Positions 23,369-35,407 of a DNA stretch of 64,000 bases are shown here, in pieces. The notes under the pieces are model-generated. The model saw nothing but the letters and a program-made list of their open reading frames with translations. It had not been told where the DNA came from and searched no databases. Origin of the DNA: Acorus gramineus (Eukaryota > Streptophyta > Magnoliopsida > Acorales > Acoraceae); contig CM060855.1 in assembly GCA_030737835.1 (NCBI GenBank), positions 16,249,438 to 16,313,437 on the forward strand. Reading direction: 5' to 3'. Within the stretch, counting starts at the first letter, position 1, and every line of letters begins with the position of its first letter. The position numbers were made by a program, and so were the translations under genes.

Positions 23369-25315
23369 TACATGCTTCAGCAATTGCAATAAAACATAGG
23401 CCGTCATGTACTTGTATTTTTTCAATATAGAAAAAATAAAGATTAGGAGATATAAAGACAAACCTCAGTGCCCATACTTCAAATTCCTGTGGTGTGTCTG
23501 GATATTGAATATATTAACATAAATCGTGTAACTCCAAATCCTATAAAAACATTTCATTGAGAAATAATTTAATACAAATGGTTAATAAGTACATAAAATA
23601 AATTTAATGACTATAACTATAGCCAACTATCAACAAATAACCCTAAAACCACCACCTTCCACACCATGACCACAACACCACCACAAATCCCCTAACAACA
23701 ACCATCACCACCACCAACACTACAATGAACTACACATTACACACAAATGAATCACCCTCCAACACCATCCCAACTACCACAACCCTACGCCCTAAAAATA
23801 CAGCCATTTTGGAACCCACAAACCCTAAACAAGCATCATCAATGCCAAAACACCATTGGCAACCAAATTTTTTTTTATATAAAAATAGAGGATGAAGCAT
23901 GGATACTCACCTAAGTGAAGGGTTTGGATTAGGGCATCAATTTATACAATAGAGAATCGGTGGATAGTTTGTGTAATGTCAATGGGAGGGTCGCCAGAGG
24001 GTGAATGGGCTTCCGACCGGTGCCGTCGATGGCGGACGTCGCGGTCGACGGTGAGGAAATGCACGGTGAGAGAGAGAGGAAATGGGTTTGGGGTTTTTCA
24101 CTTCATTAGGTTGGTGGGAACAGAGAATCTTATTTTTGGGTTGGTGGGGAGAGGTGGTTGGTGTTTTTAGTGGCAAAGAATAAGGAGTGCATCTAATTTT
24201 TATTTTTATTTTAGGTTGGTGAAAGATCGGATGATCAAGATCACATTGTACAATTAATTTGTCCAAAGCGCGTTGGATCTAACTCTTTTTTCTTTGTAAG
24301 ATGTTTAAAACTAAGTTAAAATATAATTAAATTCTAATTCTTCCTTATTAAGATTCATGTATTTAAAAATGATAAGATGAGCGTTTTGAATAATTAAATT
24401 ATCCAACACTTACTGAACCCAACCTAATCCCAGTCAAAATGGCACGTGAAAGATAGGAGTAAAACCAAATCAACGGTCCTGAAGACTTGGATCCACAAAA
24501 ACGACGTCAGAGCTGATGACACTTAATGAATGGCCGTGATGTGTTATATCATACCGATGATACATCCACTGTCGATTACATGAACCTCCTCCATCAAAAA
24601 AACGAGAGAGGTCTCGATCAAAACACATAAGTTTCAATTTCACTATTTTTTCAGTCTGAACCCTAACTGTGCTGTGAATCTCAAAGCCTTCATCTTTCAC
24701 GGTAAGCACAATCACTTTCTATGAATCCTTATGTTTTTTTAGCTTTTCATGTATTGTAAGATTCAGCTTTTCATGAAATGCTTTTCAATGAACAAAATGA
24801 ATGACCGATCATGGCTCATGTCATGAAGTGTCCACAAAAAACCTTTTTTTTTTTTTAAAATGAAGTAACCTATCCCACCCGTCGAGCCTCTCCGCCGTGC
24901 ACCGTCGATCTCGAGAACCCCCGTCGAGAAGAAGACCAACGTCGCCTCCGCCTCCTCCCACTCCGCCCCCTTCTCCGCCTCCCTCACCGCCACCGCCCTC
25001 CTCTCCTCCTCCTCCGCCGCCCTCCTCGTCGCGGCTGTCGTCCTCCTCGCCTTCAAAAAGGAGCGAGAATCTCAAGCATCCGCCTCCATCGTTGCGGTGG
25101 ACTATCGGAGGGGAGCGGGAGAGTAGACACATAAAAAAAAATCGAAGATTGTGAGCGAGGGCTTGCAAATCTACAGCAACGAAGACTAATACGAGGACCG
25201 GCGGTGGTGCTGTCATTGAGAACTGGCGGTGGTGCTGTCGTCAAGGACCAGCGATGGCGGCGGGGAGGTAAATCAGCCGCGGGGGAGAAGAAAGGAGAAA
25301 AACAGAGAGGGTGAA
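23369..25315. other. Upstream region of the MULE-OTU remnant and unassigned DNA
   Basis: 23640-23860 is C/A-rich (CCACCACC runs). 23960-24130 is a GC-richer promoter-like block with GAGAGAGAG and GTCGACGG, probably the 5' leader region of the minus-strand transposase. The element's right end should be before about 24450, but no terminal repeat is recognisable by eye. 24890-25110 is a separate GC-rich block, listed on its own. Confidence 0.4.
24860..25120 (+). other. GC-rich block with an open Ala/Ser-hydrophobic frame, no start codon
   Basis: The DNA is dominated by CCTCCGCC/CTCCTC words. One + frame (stop at the TAG of GGAGAGTAGAC near 25119) reads as Ser/Ala/Leu-rich: ...N-V-A-S-A-S-S-H-S-A-P-F..., then A-L-L-V-A-A-V-V-L-L-A-F-K-K, which looks like a membrane span followed by basic residues. 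It opens after a TAA with no ATG. It could be a captured or truncated gene piece or chance low complexity. The proline-rich reading in another frame is less natural. I cannot assign it. Confidence 0.25.
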
Positions 25316-25567
25316 CTGGTGAATGGTTTGGGGTGAGGTTAGTGATTTACAAAAAATGAAAGGGGTGGGTCAGATAAGGGTTGATTTTTCTCAATGTGTG
25401 GTGTGGATGTAATTGCCCCCCAAAACCTAAACCTAAATCATCCACTCTCTCCCATCGCGACAACACCCGTTTGGATGCCTGCTCCCTCTTCAGCCCTCAA
25501 CCAGTCACCACGAGCATGAGCACGAGCAGTCGCGCCGGGTATTTATTGGGTTTCAAGTTGTTTTTGG
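25316..25567 (+). repeat. Right copy of the 25-kb-spaced direct duplication
   Basis: Partner of 1-258, with near identity over the whole length. Here the sequence continues past the shared GTTTTTGG into an open frame. This is therefore the more complete copy, and the one at 1-258 is cut at that point. Confidence 0.85.
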
Positions 25568-25680
25568 TTCTGTATGGGTTAACATTGATTGCTTGTACAA
25601 TTGCATCTTTGGGAAGAGTTTATATGGGATTTATGTTCTTGGCTTCAAATTTTCTTTATGTAGGAGTTACACTGTTTTAG
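25513..25680 (+). CDS. Small membrane-type open frame, possible first exon
   Basis: A 55-residue frame starts at the ATG in GAGCATGAGCACGAGC and ends with TAG. After a short Ser-rich start it has two hydrophobic stretches (L-L-G-F-K-L-F-L-V-L-Y-G and Y-M-G-F-M-F-L-A-S-N-F-L-Y-V-G). It is not a family I recognise. The first 17 or so codons are in the duplicated block; the rest is unique to this copy. It may be a first exon using the GT at 25568-ish as donor, or a chance frame near a promoter. Confidence 0.25.
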   Translation, partial: SMSTSSRAGYLLGFKLFLVLYGLTLIACTIASLGRVYMGFMFLASNFLYVGVTLF

Positions 25681-26340
25681 GAGATTTGATTTGGGTGTAG
25701 GGTTGGAAATGATTTTAAAAAAGAATGGGTTTAACCCACCCCAACCAATTATTGAAAATATTAAGACAATAACTTCACTAGAACCATAAAGAAACATTAA
25801 AATACACAAGACTTGAACTCAGTGATGCAATAATAAACATTTTAGGGGATCTTAAGATGATGTAGCAATAAATGTTTTTTTTTCCCTTCTTTGTTTGCAA
25901 CCAGATGTGCAGGGTCTCCATTCATTCATTGCCTCTATTAATCTGTTGAACTAATTGATTTGTGTATATATTAATGCATATGCACTTAGGTTTTTAGCAT
26001 CAATAACATCATATGTTGCATTTGTTTTTGGTGGAAAACTGTTGAAGGATTCAATTGTAAGACAAGTGGATTTTGTTTTTGAGATTTTTTTAGTAGATCG
26101 CTTAGTTTATGATAAAAGTGAGTGGATTTTGTTGAAGATGGAGCAAGCAATGATTATGAACTTCTTTTATTTGTTCTATATGGTAAATAGTTATCTAATA
26201 GTTGGCTCAAGTATGTTTGTGCATCAACTTAGTTATGAATGACTTGACTTTTGGCATATTTTTGTGTTACGTTTTCATATTTATCTATTTATTATTTTTT
26301 TAAGTACTTTTTCTCTTTATTTTCAAAGTCTCTTGTTTTC

Positions 26341-26626
26341 CCCCGGTCCCTTTTTCTTCTAACTGCTGGCTCCTTTCGTACACGGATATGTGATGTTCAT
26401 TATCAAGAAGATTTTAAATTATCTAATTCTTTATTTTGAGAAACTTGAATTGTAAGTTCGATTAAAGGGTTATCTTATCACTGAACTCATATCCCCCCCT
26501 CCCCCCCGGTCCCTTTTTCTTCTAACTGCTGGCTCCTTTCGTACACGGATATGTGATGTTCATTATCAAGAAGATTTTAAATTATCTAATTCTTTATTTT
26601 GAGAAACTTGAATTGTAAGTTCGATT
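26341..26626. repeat. 123-bp direct duplication, 163-bp period
   Basis: 26341-26463 (starting CCCCGGTCCCTTTTTCTTC, ending GTTCGATT) is repeated without visible change at 26504-26626, separated by a C-rich tract. This is a young duplication. Confidence 0.9.
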
Positions 26627-27020
26627 GAAACATAAATCAACTGTTCATGCGGATTATTAGGATAGTACATGCACTGGATATTGATTGCCATCTTAGATTA
26701 CTGAATTAGATCATGCGGACCATCATTCTACGTGTATAGGTCACATTAAATGGAAGTAATATAGCTTAATGTGATTAAGCATGTCTTAAGCAAGACTACT
26801 ATGATTCCTTATTGCACATGGATTCTCCATCATAATGAATGTGGGTTTTTTTTTCTTTCTTTGTGGCAGACTGATTATAGGGTGTCCGGGCTGGAACAAT
26901 TTTCTCGAAACACTGAATTGATTGTAAATTTTGATTTCTTCACTATCAATCTACGATAAAATCATTACTAAGTCCCTCAACATTCAATAACTTGAGAAAA
27001 ATGTCCCAAGTCAGTTAAGC

Positions 27021-27235
27021 AAAATAAAATAATGATTTCTTGAAAATTGGTTTAAGATGATGGAAGATTTCAAGATGGTGAGCAGCCTCTGCTGAATGCA
27101 CAATGTTGAAACTTGAAGGTTCTCAGTAACCCCAATAAAATAAAATAATGATTTCTTCAAAATTGGATTAAGATGATGGGAGATTTCAAGATGGTGAGCA
27201 GCCTCTGCTGAATGCACAATGTTGAAACTTGAAAG
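27021..27235. repeat. ~99-bp direct duplication, 116-bp period
   Basis: The segment starting AAAATAAAATAATGATTTCTT is present at 27021 and 27137 with a few point differences. Both copies end in TGTTGAAACTTGAA and are followed by related AGTAACCCCAAT. Confidence 0.85.
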
Positions 27236-27561
27236 TAAAGGACATTGAAGGGTCTTAGTAACCCCAATTCCAACCACAACCCTGAGTTTAGCATAATGGA
27301 ATCCATCATGCTTTTGTCCTGAAATATCAGAGCACATGAGATATCATGTATTTGACAACAGTTGACCAAGCAGTTCAAGAGAGTGAAGGATTGAACAAAT
27401 TAGCCTCTTCATGTTTATGTGGAGAGAAAACACCTTTGAATATATTTGTTTTCTTTACATTTTTTTGGTTGTCCAAAGTGGATTTTTTTTATCATCCACA
27501 TGAATGGACAGAAATAACATATGAAGATTTAGAAAGATTTGGCAATATGAGCATGTAAATC

Positions 27562-27645
27562 TCATTTTCCTCAAGATAGTTTCTGGGCAGAAGTTTATAA
27601 ATTTCATTTTCCTCAAGATAGTTTCTGGGCAGAAGTATATAAATT
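27562..27645. repeat. 42-bp tandem duplication
   Basis: TCATTTTCCTCAAGATAG begins at 27562 and again at 27604; the two units differ by about two bases. Confidence 0.9.
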
Positions 27646-28887
27646 AGTGTTATTTGAATCACCTCTCTGTGGTCTAATCGATGACCAAGGCAGTTCTTTA
27701 TATAGATCGAGTGAAGCATAAATATTTCATGAGTGGCATTGACACATTGTTAGCAAAAGAGTGTGGATCAATTGTTGCATGGTATCCATTTTTGAAATAA
27801 ACAACATTTGAATCCCTTAATCACCTGTCATAAATTCTAATTGGTCTCCTTTTTGTTTAGCATTGAAAGTTGGTATCTAACAGATGTCAGATTGAGCTCC
27901 ATCAGTTGGGTGTCCTTATCGCTTTTGTCATTGTTCTACTATGTTTCTATGTCCTAGAGATCATGAAAATTGAGAGATTTACCTTGATTCAAGACCATTA
28001 ATGCAGCCATGTAGACCTAGGCAAATGATCCTTTGATCACCAAAGAGTTTTGCTAACAGGTAAGTTGGGTTCGGATACAAGGCTTCCTGGCTGGGAATAT
28101 CCTTGCCATACCAGTAAGTTATGGGTCTGAACCATGTATTTGTGTTCTTTTATATATAATGACAGCTCTATAGTAGATTTCCTTTGTAAACAGAAAATCC
28201 TTTGTTGATGCAAAAATTACATTTTGACAAATGCCATTGTAAACAGAAAAAGACTTTATTTTTTTACAGGCTTCCTCTAAAGTTCACCAGTTTGGTGACA
28301 CAACCTCAGTAGTCGCTATGTGAATCTTCTAAACCTTTTCAAAGAATGATTTACCTTACATTATCACCTGGTAGTAGACTATCTACGATTTGGACTCAAT
28401 ACAATACAGTGGATCTTGTGGTTTGGCTTATTTGGCTGCATATTGATGCATCAGTCTCTCCAATTTCTCCATGTATTCTCAACTTAGACATCCAACTCAA
28501 ATCATCAATAAGATTTGTCTCACTTTTCAAAAGTATTTTTGCACTCAAAGCCTCTATGTGATGTTTACAGTTGAAAGCCCAACCTTTTATGATTAGTGAA
28601 TGTATGGAAAATGAAATCAACATATTGTGAACTGAATTTCATCATCACTTTTTAAATGCTCTTCAATGTGAAGTTGGCCTTTATTGGTGATCAGTAATGA
28701 TGCCTTATCTTCATTTCTCTTTTTTTTTTTTGAAGGATATCTTCATTTCTCTTCAAAGAAATGTTATGGCTTGCTCTTCATACACATGAATTGCAAAAAT
28801 ATATATATTAATGTCCTCATTTCCAATTCTTGTTCTTATTATTAATCTTATTCTTAATGTTCTTGTTGTTTATATCCTTTCAGGACA

Positions 28888-29331
28888 ATGTCCACCAAAG
28901 CAGGCGGCGGTGATGGGAGAGAGCAGATAAACGAGCAGGCGGTTGTGAACATATACGGCACGATGCGCACTGAGCTCAACCAGATTTACTCGAAGATCAC
29001 GGAGCTGGAGATGGAAGTCAGCGAGCACTCCCTCGTGATCGGTGCGATACAGCTGCTCGATCCGTCAAGGCGGTGCTATCGCATGATCGGTGGAGTCCTC
29101 GTGGAGAGGACCATCAGGGAGGTCCTACCGGCGGTCCAGCGAAACAAGGCTGGCCTCGAGGAGGTCGTATCGAGACTCAATGAGGCTCTGGAGAAGAAGA
29201 AGAAAGACATCGCGGAGTTTGAGTTGAAGTACAAGATAAGGATAAGGAAGCCGGATGGTGACGTGAAGGACGATGGCGGTCGGAAGGAAGGGTCGGCTCA
29301 TGGAGTCCTCGTGGGTCCCGCCAGCGACTAA
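28888..29331 (+). CDS. PFD2: Prefoldin subunit 2 (beta-type)
   Basis: Prefoldin is a six-subunit cytosolic jellyfish-shaped chaperone that hands unfolded actin and tubulin to the CCT chaperonin. Subunit 2 is one of its beta-type members. The frame of 147 residues is one coding exon. Its first ATG lies four bases after a TTTCAG acceptor, so an intron interrupts the 5' leader. After a Gly-rich start come the first coiled-coil helix (N-Q-I-Y-S-K-I-T-E-L-E-M-E-V-S-E-H), the beta-hairpin core with DPSRRCYRMIGGVLVERT near residues 59-76, and the second helix rich in Lys/Glu (L-N-E-A-L-E-K-K-K-K-D). A variable, charged tail ends in P-A-S-D. The length fits the family and I see no lesions. The coding DNA is GC-rich compared with its AT-rich surroundings. 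Confidence 0.95.
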   Translation: MSTKAGGGDGREQINEQAVVNIYGTMRTELNQIYSKITELEMEVSEHSLVIGAIQLLDPSRRCYRMIGGVLVERTIREVLPAVQRNKAGLEEVVSRLNEALEKKKKDIAEFELKYKIRIRKPDGDVKDDGGRKEGSAHGVLVGPASD

Positions 29332-31636
29332 AGCTTGCGATATAAATCTCTCCCTCGGATTGTGAAAATTTGTCTAGGAACTGTGAAGAACCTGATATCT
29401 GCTTGTGACTGGCTTTTGTTCTCAGTCTTTGGTTTGTGAAGCTTTTCTGATCAGTTGTGCCATTGAAAAGAGCATGATCTTCTAGGAACTACCTGCAATG
29501 GGGCATGCATTGTGAGCCCTGTTGTTGTGATTTATTAGTGAATATGGACCTTGTAATTTTTACTATTGTCATGGCATAGAGCGAGCTTTTTCTCTGGGGT
29601 GTAGCCTTTATGGCCCGTTTGGATTGTGTATTTCTACGATGGATTTCGATTCCATGTGAGATTATCAAGAAAGTGTGTAAAATCAAATGTTTAGTTAGTG
29701 GTAATCTTGATGATAATTATAGGCCCCACTTGAATAAAAATCAAGGCATGTGAGAAAATAGGGTAGAATTAAATTTCTATCCTTTTTTATGTTAATTTTA
29801 AACTCTATGAAGAATTTTAAATTTGATGACTATTTTATTTTTTATAAATTAATTAAATTATTATTTATATCATTTTTAAAATAAATAGTCTCTTCTCTTT
29901 TTTAATCCACTGCTTATATAATGGGTTTATATAATTGTTTTGATTTTATAACTAAGAAACTATGTTATAATTGGTATATATGATTTTATCGTAACTAATA
30001 TTATAAATAACATATTAAACATGCAATAGTCAATTATTATAAATAATGTACAGTAAGAATCTGGAACTGGGGTAACAGTTTAAACCATGGGTTGTTGACA
30101 GATTGAGACTAACAATAAAATCTGAATTTGATAAGTCAAAATATGGAATTGGGTGACCATCTGGAAATCATAAACTTTAGTAAAGCCGGGAGGGTTTTTT
30201 TGCTCAGGGAGCAAATATGAATAAAATCCAATAATAGAGTCGCTCCATGAAGCTTAAACTTAGGCTCGAGCTTTTCGAGAAAGGGGTAGGCTTTATGTGG
30301 TTGGCTTAGGGTGCCTTGAGTTGATGCTTCAACCACTGTTAGATAAAGAACCAGTGCTAAACGTTGAGCTTGCCAAGTTCCGTGACTCGGCCCGTGGGCA
30401 GGTGGGTGGTGAAGGGTGTCGAGATGCTAGGCCTACCTTTGTTGAATCCCATAGAGTCTTTCGTACCACCTGGCCTCAACAGGTACTTCGTGAAGCCAGT
30501 TGGATCCACTTAGGTAGTGGGTTTAAATCCACTTTACCAAAAGGGAGGAGCAGTTGGAGACGACTTTAAAACCATGCGTGCTCTTTTATAGGGCACAACA
30601 TTCGCCACAATCTTTTTGCCCCTGTTTGGAACGAGGATAGGTTTTATTCTTGGGTATACATTTATCCGAGCATAAGTGAGTATAAATAAGGATAAAGTGA
30701 TTTTGTGTTTGGTTGTGTTTTGAATTATTTTCGTTGGTAAACGTAAGAATAAATGTTGTGTTGTTTGGGTAAAATGTAAATAAAGTATGGATAAAGATTT
30801 AAAAAGGTAAAAAAATAATGATAGTTGATTTGACAGATGATTTATAAGAGGTGATGACAGTTGATTTGACAGTGGGCTCACATATTCTTTAGGTGGAATA
30901 ACCTATGATAACTTTAATTCCAGGGGTTGATTGGAATCCATATACCACTTTATGTCAGTTTATTCTGGCATACTTTATCAAAGGTTATCTAGGGCAAACA
31001 AACACACAAAAATTCTTATCCAGGGTTATCTAGGGGCTTATACCCAAAACAAACGGGGGCTTATTCTTACTCACTTCGATCGCCCCTCAACTAAAGGCGA
31101 CCGTAGGCAACCGAAGTGCAAGCTTGCGAGTGAGGCAGTCATTCTTTTTCTCGAAGGGAGGTAAGGAGCATCTTTGCTTTTTGGATCAATCTCTTGCTTC
31201 GCCTACCAACGTTCTTTAAGAAGAAGACAAATCCTACTTCTGTTTCAGCTTCAATTGAGCTTACAGGAGCGTCGCTGGTTCTATTCCTGCGCTAATTCAT
31301 CTGACACTTTGTTTTTGAAATATGATTGGCGAAAAAGAGAACCCTAAAAATATTTATAACATACTGATTTTTTCTTTACCTTCTCTGGAGTCTTTGATCA
31401 TTTAGATGTTTATCATTAAAATTTGATGCATTATTTACTGGTTGATTTAGTGACATTTGTTTTTTCGAATAATCCTTGTGTAATTATGATCAAATTTAGC
31501 TCTCTTTATTCTTGTTAATGGCATTTGAGTGTGTTTGTACGAGGCATTTTTCAAAAAAAATTTATAGTGGAATGGAAGGGCTTCTTTCTGTTCTAGCTTA
31601 AAAAGCTGTGATTTTAACTACTTTGTGTATGCGCAG
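29332..31636. other. Prefoldin 3' UTR, MITE and unassigned spacer
   Basis: 29332-29600 is probably 3' UTR. GGCCCGTTTGGATTGTG at 29612 resembles the end of a miniature inverted-repeat element, but I did not find its partner end. 30240-30600 has a leader/LTR-like look (short irregular GC-richer text) with no coding homology I recognise. 30619-31059 is a MITE. No exons for the missing N-terminal part of the following membralin gene are visible here. Confidence 0.45.
30619..31059. mobile_element. MITE with CCCC-GTTTG ends
   Basis: The left end reads CCCCTGTTTGGA. The reverse complement of the right end reads CCCCCGTTTGTTTTGGG. Inside are family words shared with 39765-40195 and 58911-59370: TTGATTTGACAG...GGGCTCACATATTC, TTTAATTCCAGGGG, and TATACCACTTTATGTCAGTT. 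No open frame is present. The host duplication is not clear. Confidence 0.65.
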
Positions 31637-31925
31637 GCTATCTTGTGACCAAATGTGGTGTTCTTATCATGTCGCTGTTTGTTTTCTTCACTACAACGAT
31701 GTCAGTTTCTTTTACTCTGAGGGAGACCCAATCTCGCATGCTGAAGTTCACTGGTTTTTTTTTAATTATTTAACTTATCATCATTTCTGATGTTTGCTTT
31801 TTTGGGATGTTATGTATGACTTCCTGATTTCAGCCAAGTTGATTTCCATTCTCTTGCACTTTTACAGTGCAGCTTCAACACCATGCGCGGCACCGACTTC
31901 CCACATTTCAGTTGATTTTAAGGTT

Positions 31926-31941
31926 CCCCCCCCCCCCCCCC
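31926..31941 (+). repeat. C16 homopolymer within a membralin exon
   Basis: Sixteen consecutive C bases fall in frame and add five prolines between Q-L-I-L-R-F and V-E-S-Q, where relatives, as I recall them, have hydrophobic residues. It could be a real expansion in an unconstrained gene or a sequencing length error. Confidence 0.9.
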
Positions 31942-34450
31942 GTAGAGTCTCAAGTTTTTTTTCCTTTCATTTTAAGGTTACATTTTTGAAATTAGATATA
32001 TACAATATCTTACAGTAAATCATGATATGATAATGGATCAGCATTCTGCTAAGTTATATTAACCTAGCTTCTGTTACATCTGGTGGATGCAGATCATGAT
32101 TGGTATTTTATTTTTTCTGTTCGAGTTCTATGATGATCAGCTGCTTGCTTTCCTGGTCTTAGTTCTTGTTTGGTTGTGTGAACTCTTTACGATGATCAGG
32201 TATGATGTTTGATGTTTCTCCTTTGAATATGAATTTTGGTGTGGCATGTGCACATCGGAAGATGCACGATTTGTGTTTTATGTATGTAGTTGCACTTGGT
32301 TAGGCTGTCTCCGGAATTTATTGGAAATACTAGTACTGTTGACCTGACAACTGGATCTGTTAAGTTAATGTTTGAACAGAAAATGGAAGTGTGCTGACCT
32401 AAACTAACCCCATTGGTTGTCTTTTGAACTCAGTGAACCATGTGAACCATGGACATGATCCAATACACCTAAGATTTTTTTTATATCATAGACTAAACTA
32501 CAATGGGATCATCTGGAATACCCAATGGGAGATTTAGCAACTTATTCAAACCATGTTTTAAAGAGATCAAATGTAGAGGCAAGGGATTACATTATGTTGC
32601 TTCAAATGATCAGAAACTGAATGACTATAAGTAGGACATAGTTTTTTTCTTTAAACGGAAACTCACCCGTAAAGGAAGAGTGAAGGAAAAGACCAGATGA
32701 CTTCTGATTCTCTGTTGGTCTAGACACATGGAAAATCTGATGGAACTCACAAATCATAAATCTGATGGGAATGCCAATTAGTGAATGATTGAGAAATAAA
32801 GGAAGTCTGAACTTAAATGGATAACGTAACTTTTGCTGTTCCAAAAGTTGAGAATGCTTAGACTGATTTACATTTCAGGGTTCTCAGCCACTCCATCCTC
32901 GTCCCTTTTTGCATATTACATGCGCTATAAATTATTGCGAAGGAGACAGTTTGAATATTGTTGTGTAGGTGACAATACCAACTAATTGGATTGGTGATGT
33001 AACAATGGAAGGCATTATTAGATCAGGGTGCAACATAATCAAGTATTCTAATACTGCATAATGGCAAATGTGACTAATTGGCCCTTTGTAAATTAGACCA
33101 GGGAGCCCAATTTGGCCGTGAGCATTAATTTTTTAGAGCAAAAAGATGTTTGTTGGTATAATATTAAAAATAAGAAAGCAACTGGAAATACAAAATTATA
33201 TCTTAGATTTAAGAATGCATAAGGTCTTACGTAATATTAAAATTTGATTATATTTTCTTTAAACACAGTTTTCATATCACTGTTTGATAAGTTCATCCAG
33301 TGGTTGAATGGAGCTGGACCGCGTCGGATCCTTTACTAGATCGATGTATTGTCCCTTTCCAACAGATGAACTTGAATGATCCCTAAACTTGGAATTTTTA
33401 CTCAAACTTGCTTTTGATATGGTGTTACACTCTTGCTTAAGAATTTTCATTCTCCCTTTAAGATTTTAGAATGCATTTCTAAAATTGGGGAAAACTTGGT
33501 TGATCACAATAGATGGATAGGTTATTTACAAATATTCAGAAAAGTGGGGCCCTGATTTTTCCATTTTTTCAATTATAAGAATACTACTTTGATTACTTGG
33601 TGGATTTGATTTTATTGGAAATTCATAGGGTGGGTTGGTGAAATGATATATAGGAAGTAGTGTAGATCTTTCCTGGAATCTGCCAAACTTGGTGGTTGAT
33701 TGTTCACTGATAAATGGCCAGGGAATGGACTCCTTATGCATCGGGTTACGGCCATATTATCAATGTAACCTATATGTGCTCTTAGATCTGTAACCATTTC
33801 TTTAAGATATAAAGTTGAGATTTAATTCTGGCAGTTTTTTATTATTATTTTGAGCTTAGGATTTTTTTCTGACCAAAAATTGATGAAATTGCAGCGTCCG
33901 CACCCCCATGTCGATGCAATTTTTTCCTCGATTTTTCTTGCTCTACTTTTTGATGTTCCACATTTACTTCTTTTCATACTCTTACGGTATGCTTTCTATA
34001 TCTTCAACCATTTTTTTATGTGTGCTGATACTTTATGCTGTTGACTGTATACAATTATAATTTGCTTAAAAATTTAATATGGGATGATTTATTATATTTA
34101 TGTGTTTTGGCATATCAGGTAATAATTTGATCTTCAACTTAATACAGGTTTTTCTTACCTAGCCTTCTCCACCACTGCTGCATTCATGCAGCATCTAATT
34201 CTATATTTTTGGAACCGCTTTGAGGTAGTTATTTTGACCAAGTTTTTGGGCACTGTTTTCTCTGTTTTCCATGTGAATGCTGCTTTATAAATTCTTACTT
34301 CTATCTAGTTGTCTTATGTTTATGAACTGTTAGAAAAATGGAACTTGATAGCCAAATTCTCTTGTAACCCAAAGTGATTGGAAAAAGTCCTATTTATTTA
34401 TAGGATAATGTTACGTATAGCCCTAAATGCAGTTCTCACATTTTTTTTTT

Positions 34451-35407
34451 GGGTTAAAGACATTTAAGTCCCTACAAACATGAGAAAACCCATATAAGTC
34501 CCTACTAAAATTGGGACAAACGTACGAGTCTCTGAAAACTCAGAAAAACCCAATTATCATCCTTGAGTTAAATTTCTATCCAAATTTAACGGAATATTCA
34601 TAGAATATTCCATCACATATAATTGTGTAGACATTGAAGTCCTTATAAACAGTCATAAAGACAAATCAGTCCCTGCAAAAGACAAAATTGCCCCTCAAAG
34701 ACTTTTACATTAAATTGTGTACACATTGTAGTCCCTATAAACAATTATAAAGACAAATTAGTCCTTGCAAAAGACAAAATTGCCCCTGAAATATTTTTAC
34801 ATTTAATTGGATAAACATTACAGTCCTTATAAATAATCGTAAAGACAAATTTGTTCCTCTAAAAGACAAAAATACCCTTGAAGTATTTTTACATTTAATT
34901 GTGCAGACATTGCAATTTAAAAATTAAATACCCTCTAAAAAAATGCAATTTCTACACAATTAAATGTAAAAATTCTTCAGGGGCATTTTTGTCTTTTACA
35001 TGAATCAGTTTGTCTTTACGATTATTTATAAGGACTGTAATGTCTATCCAATTAAATGTAAAAATCTTTCAGGGGCAATTTTGTCTTTTGCAAGGACTAA
35101 TTTGTCTTTATAATTGTTTATAGGGACTACAATGTGTACACAATTTAATGTAAAAGTCTTTGAGGGGTAATTTTGTCTTTTGCAGGGACTGATTTGTCTT
35201 TATGACTGTTTATAAGGACTTCAATGTCTACACAATTATATGTGATGGAATATTATATGAATATTCCGTTAAATTTGGATGGAAATTTAACTCAGGGATG
35301 ATAATTGGGTTTTTCTGAGTTTTCAGGGACTCGTACGTCTGTCTTAATTTTAGTAGGGACTTATATGGGTTTTTCCATGTTTGTAGGGACTTAAATGTCT
35401 TTAACCC
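34451..35407. mobile_element. Foldback element: ~960-bp near-perfect palindrome inside a membralin intron
   Basis: The left arm, about 34451-34920, starts GGGTTAAAGACATTTAAGTC. The right arm, about 34946-35407, is its reverse complement and ends GACTTAAATGTCTTTAACCC; a short AT-rich spacer lies at about 34921-34945. Each arm is itself built of about three 110-120-bp subunits carrying AAAGACAAATYAGTCC, AAAGACAAAATTGCCCC and TTTTACATTWAATTG. T-runs of about ten bases flank both ends (34441-34450 and from 35408) and may be the target duplication. There is no coding frame. The GGG start and near-full palindrome suit a Mutator-type foldback MITE. Confidence 0.9.

Larger units (their letters stand above)
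25681..28887. other. Intergenic DNA upstream of prefoldin 2, with three local duplications
   Basis: No supported gene is present. It holds direct duplications at 26341-26463/26504-26626, 27021-27119/27137-27235 and 27562-27603/27604-27645. The TATCCTTTCAG just before 28884 is a good splice acceptor, so the prefoldin mRNA probably has a 5'-UTR exon somewhere in this region. Confidence 0.5.

Noticed and set aside
30297..30569. 90-residue plus-strand open frame
   Set aside because: No domain, no splice context, and mixed LTR/leader-like sequence; more likely chance.
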